NCBI RefSeq assembly: GCF_003014755.1
Contig: NZ_PYAW01000001.1
Coordinates: 1,922,001-1,986,000, forward strand
Length of the DNA: 64,000 bases
Origin: Chitinophaga niastensis
GTDB lineage: Bacteria; Bacteroidota; Bacteroidia; Chitinophagales; Chitinophagaceae
Direction: 5' to 3'
The position numbers were made by a program, and so were the translations under genes. Numbering within the stretch: the first letter of the stretch is position 1; every line of letters starts with the position of its first letter. The notes under the pieces are model-generated. The model had not been told where the DNA came from. It ran no database searches and was given only the letters and a program-made list of their open reading frames with translations. This document shows, piece by piece, positions 46,714-53,818 of the stretch.

Positions 46714-48435
46714 ATGAGAACAATACTTTCATGCCTTATCCATGCTAATAGCAACAGGTGGCTCCTTTCTCTGGTAGTATTACTTTTTATACTGCCGGCA
46801 TGCCGTAAGGTAGATGATCATAAAAACCTGGTGGAAGCACAGCCCTGGCTGGCAGACGAATATCCTCTTGGCGGAACGTACGGTCAGTTTGAATGGAAAT
46901 ATCCACAGGTAATGGTGGTGGGCGATACGGCGATATTGATAGGAAAGTTATTTGCCGGTAAACCGGGCAGTGAAATACGCGTAGGAGATGTTCCGGTAAA
47001 GCTGATAGATCATATAGAAGTAGATCCCAATAAACAATATACCAACTATGGTCTTCCCTATGAAATAATGGACGTGGTGCGTTTTGTGGTAACAAAGGAA
47101 ATGGGCTTAGGTGCCAGCCGGCCTGTTACCGTTACTGCCAATGGTAATACTGTGAGTGGTCCGGCGGTGGCGGTGCAGGAATTTGCACAAAGTGCCGGTA
47201 AAACGGATACCACACTCATCGTAGACCAGCTGGCACATTGGCTGCCTGCAAATGCCGGTGCTTTCAGTAGTAATGGTTATGCTTTGGTTCGCAGTATCCA
47301 CTGTGATAAAACAGGTAATATCTGGTTCGACAATCAGCTGGGCATCAACCAGGTAACAGGCGGACAGGTCAACAATATATTCAAGGCCGGTGATCAGCTG
47401 AAAGACGATCAGGGAGCCGCTATTACATTGAAGCAGGTATTAGGCAGCGCCATCTCTTTTGATGGAAGTACCTTGTTTTTTTCTATTGAGAATACAGAAC
47501 CTTCTATTGATACAGCGGCCAATTACATCTTCCGGTTATGCAAAATGGATGTGGCTACCAGGAATATTACTACGATAAACCGTACACTGGTGAAGAAAGG
47601 AACTGTTGCATTAAGCGAAGATGGAAGCCCTTACCAGGGCAATGTTGATCATTTGAAGGTAGTAGCAATGTTTCTGAATACAGATGTACAGAACAATCTC
47701 TTTTATACCAACTACTATGCTCCGGGAGATGTTGCTAACGCGCACACTGACTGGGAAACTGCCATTAGTAGCGGAACAATAAATACAGAAGCATACGGTA
47801 AGAACCTGATGATTATTTGCCGGCTGGATATCACCGGAAGAGTTAAAGTACTGATGAGTGCTCCTTACTTCTATGACATGAAACCTTCATATACTACTCC
47901 CGGGGAACATGTGGTCTCAAGTATATATCTCTTGGATCCGTCGGGCCGGTATGTATATGGATTTGCCAATTTTGCTGACTCCCGCACATTAACCTTACAG
48001 TACGATATACAACAGGAAGCTGTAGTTGCCACTGTAAAATCTCCTTATGGCCTTTTTGCTTTCCGCTCCTATGATACTATTCCGGCTACAAAATATACCG
48101 GTACTTTAGTACTTCCTGTAGACTGGGGAAGTTTCATTTATGCGCTTAATAATGTAATGCCGCAATCAGATGGTTCGATGCTGGGGATACTAGGTGGCTC
48201 ACTTTATAGTTTCAATATTCAGACATTAGGGGTGTATTGTTATGCAGGTGTGGAAAATGGCAATAATGCTCCGGCACCCGGGCAGAATAAGCTTACCGGT
48301 AAAGCCAAATGGGTGGATTTCAGCCATGCAGTACTGATAGGGCAGGATAAGACCAATGCTGTTTATTATTGCAATGGATATGCAGATTATACGAATGGAG
48401 TTGATTTTTATAAGTTGCATCCGGTGAAACACTAG
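46714..48435 (+). CDS. Large lipoprotein with IPT/TIG-like and beta-propeller-like parts
   Basis: 573 residues with a lipoprotein signal (LLFILPACRK). Residues about 50-150 (MVVGDTAILIGKLFAGKPGS, VTVTANGNTVSGPAVAV) have an IPT/TIG-like pattern. The rest shows repeated strands with GNIWFDNQLGINQVTGGQ-type blades, suggesting an NHL-like propeller. It is the last gene of the fecR-receptor-lipoprotein operon and may bind the receptor's ligand at the surface. The fold assignment is inference. Confidence 0.7.
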   Translation: MRTILSCLIHANSNRWLLSLVVLLFILPACRKVDDHKNLVEAQPWLADEYPLGGTYGQFEWKYPQVMVVGDTAILIGKLFAGKPGSEIRVGDVPVKLIDHIEVDPNKQYTNYGLPYEIMDVVRFVVTKEMGLGASRPVTVTANGNTVSGPAVAVQEFAQSAGKTDTTLIVDQLAHWLPANAGAFSSNGYALVRSIHCDKTGNIWFDNQLGINQVTGGQVNNIFKAGDQLKDDQGAAITLKQVLGSAISFDGSTLFFSIENTEPSIDTAANYIFRLCKMDVATRNITTINRTLVKKGTVALSEDGSPYQGNVDHLKVVAMFLNTDVQNNLFYTNYYAPGDVANAHTDWETAISSGTINTEAYGKNLMIICRLDITGRVKVLMSAPYFYDMKPSYTTPGEHVVSSIYLLDPSGRYVYGFANFADSRTLTLQYDIQQEAVVATVKSPYGLFAFRSYDTIPATKYTGTLVLPVDWGSFIYALNNVMPQSDGSMLGILGGSLYSFNIQTLGVYCYAGVENGNNAPAPGQNKLTGKAKWVDFSHAVLIGQDKTNAVYYCNGYADYTNGVDFYKLHPVKH

Positions 48436-48457
48436 TGATGCTGTATCAGTCAACAAA

Positions 48458-48495
48458 AAACAGACGCCCCGGACATTAAGCCGGGGTGTTTGCTT
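48458..48495 (+). terminator. Terminator of the fecR operon
   Basis: A stem ACGCCCCGG / CCGGGGTGT with an 8-base loop, followed by TTGCTTTT. The remaining gap to 48786 shows nothing recognisable. Confidence 0.75.
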
Positions 48496-48786
48496 TTAGA
48501 GAAACAGAACGGATAATCACCAGCCATAGTAGCATTAACCCATAAATGATCACTACAAACGGTAGATATAACTGAAACTAGTAATCAGTATTCTCAACTA
48601 TTTATTGTAAATATTGCTAAAAGAGCTTCGAATTTGCGATTTCTTACTATTTCCACCTCTCTCATTGTGCTAATTTAGTGCGGCCAAATTGTCCTGTTGT
48701 ATTAGAAATAAACAGTGTTATGATCTTTATCATAATTACCACATACAACAGTAGCATTCCTTGTAAATTATTAATAAATCAAAGCC

Positions 48787-49197
48787 ATGAAAAAGGTTAT
48801 ACAAAGCTGCGCTCTTATTGCATTTGCTATTGCAATACTTTCTGTGCAGGTTGCTTGCAAAAAAGATACGAAGCAAAACAATATGAATACTTTTGAAGTT
48901 GAATACAGGATTGTTTCTGTGAATAGCTCTTTTACCAGGATTACATATAATGATCAGACAGGAACACCTGTTGTGTTAAATGACGCAATGCAGTTCCAAA
49001 ATGGGGTGAAGAAAATTACTGTTTCTGCTAAACCCTTTACAGCCAGATTATCAACAGAAGTTAATAACCAAACCAGTACTACTTTTAAGTACGATCTATA
49101 CATATCAGTTGATGGGCAGCAAATAAAATCAGTATCCGGCAGCGCTCCTCCTATGACTCCGTCAACAGTAACAGCTGTTGAATATACAGTACAATAA
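48787..49197 (+). CDS. Small lipoprotein of unknown function
   Basis: 136 residues with a lipoprotein signal (IAILSVQVACKK, Cys about 24) and a compact beta-rich body with EVEYRIVSVNSSFTRITYND and YDLYISVDGQQIKSVSGS. The alternation resembles small Ig-like or MmpS-like domains, but I assign no function. It is single-gene, ending before the tRNA-type terminator copy at 49.27 kb. Confidence 0.75.
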   Translation: MKKVIQSCALIAFAIAILSVQVACKKDTKQNNMNTFEVEYRIVSVNSSFTRITYNDQTGTPVVLNDAMQFQNGVKKITVSAKPFTARLSTEVNNQTSTTFKYDLYISVDGQQIKSVSGSAPPMTPSTVTAVEYTVQ

Positions 49198-49253
49198 CGC
49201 ATTGTAGTTGTCCCGTTTTGAAGGATGCTGAGTTAATGTAGTATGTTTTTACC

Positions 49254-49329
49254 TGCTAAAAACAGAAAAGCCGCATAAATCATACGATTTATGCGGCTTT
49301 AATTTTAAAGAAAGTTTCTTGTTGCGGAC
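49254..49329. repeat. Copy of the tRNA-Asp terminator and 3' tip (direct repeat, left)
   Basis: About 71 of 76 positions match 61022-61096, which is the terminator and last bases of the tRNA-Asp gene; weaker similarity extends about 20 bases further left. It includes a perfect 15-bp hairpin at 49267-49300 (AAAGCCGCATAAATC arm). After the shared GCGGAC the sequence runs into a degenerate T-arm-like stretch (GGGTCGAACC) to about 49368. It is either a dead tRNA copy or an integration scar. Confidence 0.8.
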
Positions 49330-49422
49330 TACTGGGAGCAAGGGTCGAACCTTTTTGCAGCTGATCTTGAAAAAAATATCTCTTTGCAAAACAAGTTTTG
49401 TGATATAATCCCTTATCCCGGC

Positions 49423-50028
49423 TTAGGAATACACTTTGATAATCTTTCCGTCAACTGCTCCCTCCACGCTTAGGAGGTAAGCATTAACCAGCTTCTGCAT
49501 AGGCACCAGATTGTAACCAGGGAACAGCGCACCATACCTTTCCCAGCTGTCTTCTACAAGCCCCGGGCTAACTGCATTGATACGCTGATCTTTTTTCAGC
49601 TCCTGGGCAGCAGCCAGCACAAAGCTATTTACCGCACCGTTGATCATTGCCACACTGGCCCCATTTTTCGCAGGATGTTCAGCTGCAATACCGGAAGTCA
49701 ACGTAAAAGAACCACCTTCGGTGAGATACTGTTTGCCAATGAGTACAAGATTGACCTGCCCCATTAATTTACCTTCTATTCCACCCATCATATGGTGCTG
49801 CTGCATAGTCTGGAAATCTCCGTAGTAGCCGGTTCCGGCGGTACAGATACAGGCATCTACTGTTTTCAACTGGCGGAACATGTTTTCAATCGACGCAGCA
49901 ACAGTAATATCGACCTGAATATCACCACTGTTCCGTCCTGCAATAATAAGTTCATGCCGGGGAGATAATGCTGCGGCCACCTTTTTCCCGATGGTTCCCT
50001 GACCACCTATGAGTACTATTTTCATCAT
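49423..50028 (-). CDS. Short-chain dehydrogenase/reductase-like protein
   Basis: 201 residues with a Rossmann nucleotide-binding motif at the N-terminus (IVLIGGQGTIGKKVAAAL) and short-chain-dehydrogenase features (CICTAGTGYYGDF, TLTSGIAAEHPAKNGASVAM, INAVSPGLVEDSW). The usual YxxxK is not clear; the position after the Ser strand reads GASVAMINGA, so activity may differ, as in the short NAD(P)-binding SDR subgroup. It lies 58 bases downstream of the AraC gene, a common regulator-enzyme pair. Confidence 0.82.
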   Translation of the reverse strand: MMKIVLIGGQGTIGKKVAAALSPRHELIIAGRNSGDIQVDITVAASIENMFRQLKTVDACICTAGTGYYGDFQTMQQHHMMGGIEGKLMGQVNLVLIGKQYLTEGGSFTLTSGIAAEHPAKNGASVAMINGAVNSFVLAAAQELKKDQRINAVSPGLVEDSWERYGALFPGYNLVPMQKLVNAYLLSVEGAVDGKIIKVYS

Positions 50029-50086
50029 GTCTGATTTTATAGTACAAAGCTAGTGATACAGTCAGAGGTAGGGTAGTCCTAACAGC

Positions 50087-50953
50087 TCAATTGATAGTCG
50101 TTTCGGCTCGTAAAGATTGCGGCGTGCTACCATATTTCTTTTTGAAAATGCGTATGAAGTAGGAAATGTTGTCATACCCGCATTTCCAGGCGATTTCTGA
50201 TACCTGCAGGTTGGTATTGGCTACCAGCAGGTGGGCATGCGCAAGTCGTTGCTCATTGATCCATTGACGTGGAGGCATATGGTAGATACGCTGGAAATCC
50301 CTTTTAAACGTAGCAAGACTACGATTGGTAAGATCAGCCAGGTCCTCGATAGTAACAGGTTGCAGCAGGTAAGTGCGGACAATATAATCCAGGTCTTCCG
50401 GCTCTGTGCTGATCGCATCCGAAATGAAGTCGCAGACGTTGCGCTGATGACCTGAAGTCATCAGTAATAATAAAATTTCTTTTTGTTTAAGTGAAAGTAG
50501 CTGGCCAGTATGCAACAAGGGCTTATTAAAATACTTTCTTAGTTGTTCTTTAAATCCCTGGACCATCTCACTGCAAGGGAAAACCATATAGGATGTTGTT
50601 GTTGCAGCCTTCCTGTTGTTGAAAAACGGCTCCATAGAAATAGTTTTTAATAATTTCACTGGCAAAAACAGCATCAGCGCCTCAAAATTCAATCCTTCCG
50701 CTATGTATTCTGCCATGACATAAATACCTTTTTTCAGCAACACAACGCTATCCGGACCGGCTTCGATCGTCATATCGGGAAGATGCAGCAGCTTTATTCC
50801 TTTGGTAACAAAGATCAGCGTATGTTCTGTCAGGAAAACGGTGCGTTTTCCTGCTTTCGATTCTTCTTTCAGCTTGGCGAAAACCTCTCCGTTTTCAGTC
50901 AGGAAGGAAGGATCATTAGCATTTAATTCTGTAGGAGGAAAACGAAAAAGCAT
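50087..50953 (-). CDS. AraC-family transcriptional regulator
   Basis: 288 residues. The N-terminal sensor resembles cupin/ExsA-type domains (VFLTEHTLIFVTKGIKLLHL). The C-terminal double helix-turn-helix has FKRDFQRIYHMPPRQWINEQ and ISYFIRIFKKKYGSTPQSLR, the AraC signature. It is probably the regulator of the adjacent SDR gene; the ligand is unknown. Confidence 0.9.
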   Translation of the reverse strand: MLFRFPPTELNANDPSFLTENGEVFAKLKEESKAGKRTVFLTEHTLIFVTKGIKLLHLPDMTIEAGPDSVVLLKKGIYVMAEYIAEGLNFEALMLFLPVKLLKTISMEPFFNNRKAATTTSYMVFPCSEMVQGFKEQLRKYFNKPLLHTGQLLSLKQKEILLLLMTSGHQRNVCDFISDAISTEPEDLDYIVRTYLLQPVTIEDLADLTNRSLATFKRDFQRIYHMPPRQWINEQRLAHAHLLVANTNLQVSEIAWKCGYDNISYFIRIFKKKYGSTPQSLRAETTIN

Positions 50954-50998
50954 GCGCTAAAGATACTAAATGACTGTTTTATTTATCGTTTAGTTATT

Positions 50999-51247
50999 TT
51001 GTTTGTACAAATCTTTATGTTCAGACTTATTATTGTTCCTGATAGGAATGAGTATTATATGTTGGGTAGTCAGACGGGCGATCATATGAGTTTTCTCTCA
51101 ACAAAATTATTTAAGGATACACCTTTTTACATATTCTCTGGTGTCGATGCAGATGTTTTATTGATCAAAAGATTGTATTTTCCTTATCGTAGTGTAAGAA
51201 TTGATAATGGGAATGCAACAGATGGAAAGGTCTTTTTTACTGATTAG
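50999..51247 (+). CDS. Short hypothetical ORF
   Basis: Open frame from TTG 50999, or more plausibly ATG 51017 (76 residues). The sequence (RLIIVPDRNEYYMLGSQTGD, RSVRIDNGNATDGKVFFTD) is protein-like but unrecognised, with no signal peptide. It stands alone between the AraC gene and a gene-poor stretch, so it may be a fragment of an older gene. Confidence 0.3.
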   Translation: MFVQIFMFRLIIVPDRNEYYMLGSQTGDHMSFLSTKLFKDTPFYIFSGVDADVLLIKRLYFPYRSVRIDNGNATDGKVFFTD

Positions 51248-51576
51248 CCTGTAATCTGGAAATAGAATTTCCTGGAAGAATATTAAAGTAAAATCGACCC
51301 AAAAAGAAAACCCGCGACTTGGGCAGGTTTCTAAAAAATTTTGCGGGCTGGAGAGGATAATGTTCGAACTTATTTGTGGCAGATCTGGGGAAGATCTTAT
51401 CCTATGATTCTTAAGTTTAAGATGGCGAAAATCTATGTAGAGAGATTTAATAATTGTCGTTTTATGTGACTGGTACCTGTTTTTTTAACTACTTTAATAC
51501 TTAATGAGCTGATAATCAATTGTAAGTAATGTGGTTAACCGAGTTGTGGATAAGTTAGCAGTTATAAATACTTGTA
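51248..51576. other. Gene-poor stretch with a possible dead tRNA 3' end
   Basis: No gene is seen. At 51340-51385 the minus strand reads like a tRNA T-arm and acceptor end (AAGTTCGAACATT ... GCCCGCA), with a CCCGC / GCGGG inverted pair around 51312-51345. No complete cloverleaf can be folded, so it is at most a decayed tRNA. Confidence 0.3.
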
Positions 51577-51584
51577 TAATTTTG
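51577..51584 (+). promoter_or_regulatory. TAnnTTTG promoter element upstream of the ATPase gene
   Basis: TAATTTTG fits the Bacteroidota -7 consensus and lies 116 bases upstream of the ATPase ATG, just before the AGCCAA/TTGGCT repeats. Confidence 0.4.
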
Positions 51585-51624
51585 ACTATTTGCCGTCTAT
51601 TTGGCTTTACCTGTATGCTTAATC

Positions 51625-51665
51625 AGTATTAGAGCCAATTTGGCTGTCAATTTGGCTCTAATACT
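51625..51665. promoter_or_regulatory. Inverted repeat, candidate operator of the ATPase gene
   Basis: Perfect 14-base arms AGTATTAGAGCCAA (51625-51638) and TTGGCTCTAATACT (51652-51665) with a 13-base spacer. Further TTGGCT/AGCCAA copies lie at 51601, 51640 and 51684, the last 11 bases before the start codon. It is followed by no T run, so an operator is more likely than a terminator. Confidence 0.5.
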
Positions 51666-51699
51666 TAAAATTGATATATTTAAAGCCAAATTGTAAGAA

Positions 51700-53121
51700 A
51701 TGAGTAGAATAATTGGAAGGGAGAAAGAATTGAAAATGCTAGAAAAAGCAACAAAATCTGAGACCTCCCAGTTTATTGCAGTATATGGAAGGCGAAGGGT
51801 TGGTAAAACTTTTCTAATCAGAGAAGCTTTTCAACAGGATTTTGCATTTTACCTTACTGGTGTAGCTAATATAAATCTACAACAGAATTTGTCCAATTTT
51901 CAAAGAGCCATGCAGAAATATCATCCTGATGAATCTGCTCCTTTTCCAGAAAATTGGTTTGCAGCTTTCGGTCAACTGGAAGAATTATTATCAAAAAGCG
52001 GGAAGCAAAAAAAAATAGTATTTCTGGACGAACTTCCATGGCTGGATACTGCGCAATCTGGTTTCATTCAAGCACTCGACTATTTCTGGAATTCATATGC
52101 TAGTGCAAGAAACGATATTATTTTGATTGTATGTGGATCTGCTGCCTCATGGATGATCAATACACTTATTCATAATAAGGGTGGGTTACATAACAGGGTT
52201 ACCCACAGGATACGCCTGGAATCCTTTTCATTGAGGGAATGTGAAACTTTCTTTCAGAGCCGTGGAGGAGTATTTAGTAGATACCAAATAATTCAATTAT
52301 ATATGGTGATGGGAGGTGTACCTTTTTATCTTGATCATGTAGACGTAAGTATGAGTGCCTCTCAAAATATAAATCGATTATGTTTTCAACGGGACGGATT
52401 ATTGACAGAAGAGTTTAGAGATCTTTATACTTCTTTATTCAATAAAGCAGAGAAACATCTTTCCGTCATTGAAACGTTAAGCAAGAAAGCAAGGGGTTTA
52501 ACACGTTCCGAAATTATTGACGATACAGGGTTACCTAATGCAGGAAGTACGACAAGAATATTAAATGAACTGGAGGAAAGTGGCTTTATACGTAAGTACT
52601 TCTCATTTGGCAAGAAGGAGAAAAGTAGTCTTTTTCAATTAAGTGATTTTTATTCCTTGTTTTATATCAAATTTATACGCGGAAATCATGCGTTGAACGA
52701 GAATACCTGGATTAATGGACTTGATTCGCCACAACAGAGATCCTGGAGTGGTTATGCATTTGAGCAGGTATGTCTTGCTCATCTGACAGAGATTAAACAT
52801 GCTCTCGGTATCAGTGGTGTCCAGACAAGTAGTTCTTCATGGATTAACACGGGTGAGGGGAGTAGGCGACAAATAGATTTGGTTATAAATAGAAAGGACG
52901 ATGTTATTAACATATGCGAAATGAAGTTCTCTATTAATCCTTTTACTATTGATAAAAAGTATCAAGCAGAATTACAGGACAAAATAGACACGTTCCGAAC
53001 AGCAACGCGTAGCAATAAATCCATTTTTTTGACTATGATTACTACTTTTGGAATAGTCAGAAATATGTATTCTAATAGTATGGTCCAGAATAGTTTAACC
53101 ATGGATGATTTATTTCGATGA
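51700..53121 (+). CDS. AAA ATPase with winged helix and DUF234-type nuclease-like C-terminus
   Basis: 473 residues. The ATPase domain has Walker A YGRRRVGKTFL (about 29-39) and Walker B KIVFLDELPW (about 104-113), of the archaeal-type ATPase family. A winged-helix segment follows (LTRSEIIDDTGLPNAGSTTR) and then a DUF234 domain with a PD-(D/E)xK-like core: Asp393 (RQIDLV) and Glu407-x-Lys409 (CEMKF). Members are common on mobile DNA in Bacteroidota; their role is unclear (defence and plasmid functions have been suggested). It precedes the SWIM-finger gene by 14 bases. Confidence 0.88.
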   Translation: MSRIIGREKELKMLEKATKSETSQFIAVYGRRRVGKTFLIREAFQQDFAFYLTGVANINLQQNLSNFQRAMQKYHPDESAPFPENWFAAFGQLEELLSKSGKQKKIVFLDELPWLDTAQSGFIQALDYFWNSYASARNDIILIVCGSAASWMINTLIHNKGGLHNRVTHRIRLESFSLRECETFFQSRGGVFSRYQIIQLYMVMGGVPFYLDHVDVSMSASQNINRLCFQRDGLLTEEFRDLYTSLFNKAEKHLSVIETLSKKARGLTRSEIIDDTGLPNAGSTTRILNELEESGFIRKYFSFGKKEKSSLFQLSDFYSLFYIKFIRGNHALNENTWINGLDSPQQRSWSGYAFEQVCLAHLTEIKHALGISGVQTSSSSWINTGEGSRRQIDLVINRKDDVINICEMKFSINPFTIDKKYQAELQDKIDTFRTATRSNKSIFLTMITTFGIVRNMYSNSMVQNSLTMDDLFR

Positions 53122-53135
53122 TTTAAACAATTCTT

Positions 53136-53513
53136 ATGCTCACATTGAGAAAATTTGAATTACAGATAAGTGATACAATCGTATATAGAGGAAGGGAATA
53201 TTATGAAAATGGTGCTGTTGTTGATCTTGAGGAAACAGGAAAAGACTTCTGGCGAGCCGAAGTGATGGGAACCGAACCATATGCAGTGGAAGTGGAGATT
53301 TTCAAAAAGGACAACATAAAATCATATTCATGCGACTGTCCTTATGACGGTGATATTTGCAAGCATGTCGTAGCTGTTTTATTTCTTCTGAGGGAAAAAA
53401 TTGCAAACACTGCTGTTCGCAAAAAAGTAGTCCCCAAAGCAGATTTTGGTAAGTTAATACAAAAAATAAGCTTAGAGGAGTACCAGGAATTTATTTTTGA
53501 TCCATTGTTGTAA
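53136..53513 (+). CDS. SWIM zinc-finger protein, short and possibly truncated
   Basis: 125 residues. The N-terminal half matches SWIM-domain proteins (SDTIVYRGREYYENGAVVDL), with the CxCx(n)CxH zinc motif in SCDCPYDGDICKHVVAVLF. Typical SWIM proteins are several hundred residues long; here the frame ends FDPLL with its stop codon at the start of a repeated DNA unit (53506-53538). The 3' part may therefore have been lost when the repeats inserted. Confidence 0.75.
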   Translation: MLTLRKFELQISDTIVYRGREYYENGAVVDLEETGKDFWRAEVMGTEPYAVEVEIFKKDNIKSYSCDCPYDGDICKHVVAVLFLLREKIANTAVRKKVVPKADFGKLIQKISLEEYQEFIFDPLL

Positions 53514-53784
53514 ACCTGTTATGCAGGGGTGAAAGCCCAGCTAACATTATCTTAGATGATTCCCATGCAACTGTTGTAAACCTGTTATGCAGGGGTGAAA
53601 GCCCCTGCATGATTAAGTATCATTAGCAGGCAATAAAACATCAATGGAGGGTAAATTTGATGTTGTTTTTCCTTTTAAACAATTGGATCTTTGCATGTTT
53701 AGTTTTAGTTGAATATTTTACCTTGATCCATTGTTGTAAGTCTGAAATGTAATGGTGAATCCCCTGATATTATTAAGTATCGTC
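53506..53784. repeat. Direct repeats with an internal hairpin
   Basis: A 33-base unit (starting TGTTGTAAACCTGTTATGCA) is repeated exactly at 53506-53538 and 53572-53604 (66-base period). A degenerate third copy (GATCCATTGTTGTAAGTCTG onward) lies at 53724-53784. Copy 2 forms a strong hairpin, ATGCAGGGG / CCCCTGCAT around TGAAAG. The segments GATTAAGTATCAT and ATTATTAAGTATCGT after copies 2 and 3 also match. No gene lies between. Confidence 0.7.
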
Positions 53785-53818
53785 ACCCTTTTTTACTACG
53801 TATTATTAGAACATTGCA

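Noticed and set aside
48678..48896. 72-codon frame overlapping the small lipoprotein start
   Set aside because: The overlapping frame from 48787 has a clean lipoprotein signal and a longer coherent body.
51300..51390. A complete tRNA at 51.3 kb
   Set aside because: T-arm and acceptor-like pieces can be seen, but no anticodon or D-arm can be folded; at most a remnant.
53506..53784. CRISPR array
   Set aside because: Only two exact units and one degenerate, with unequal spacing and no cas genes.
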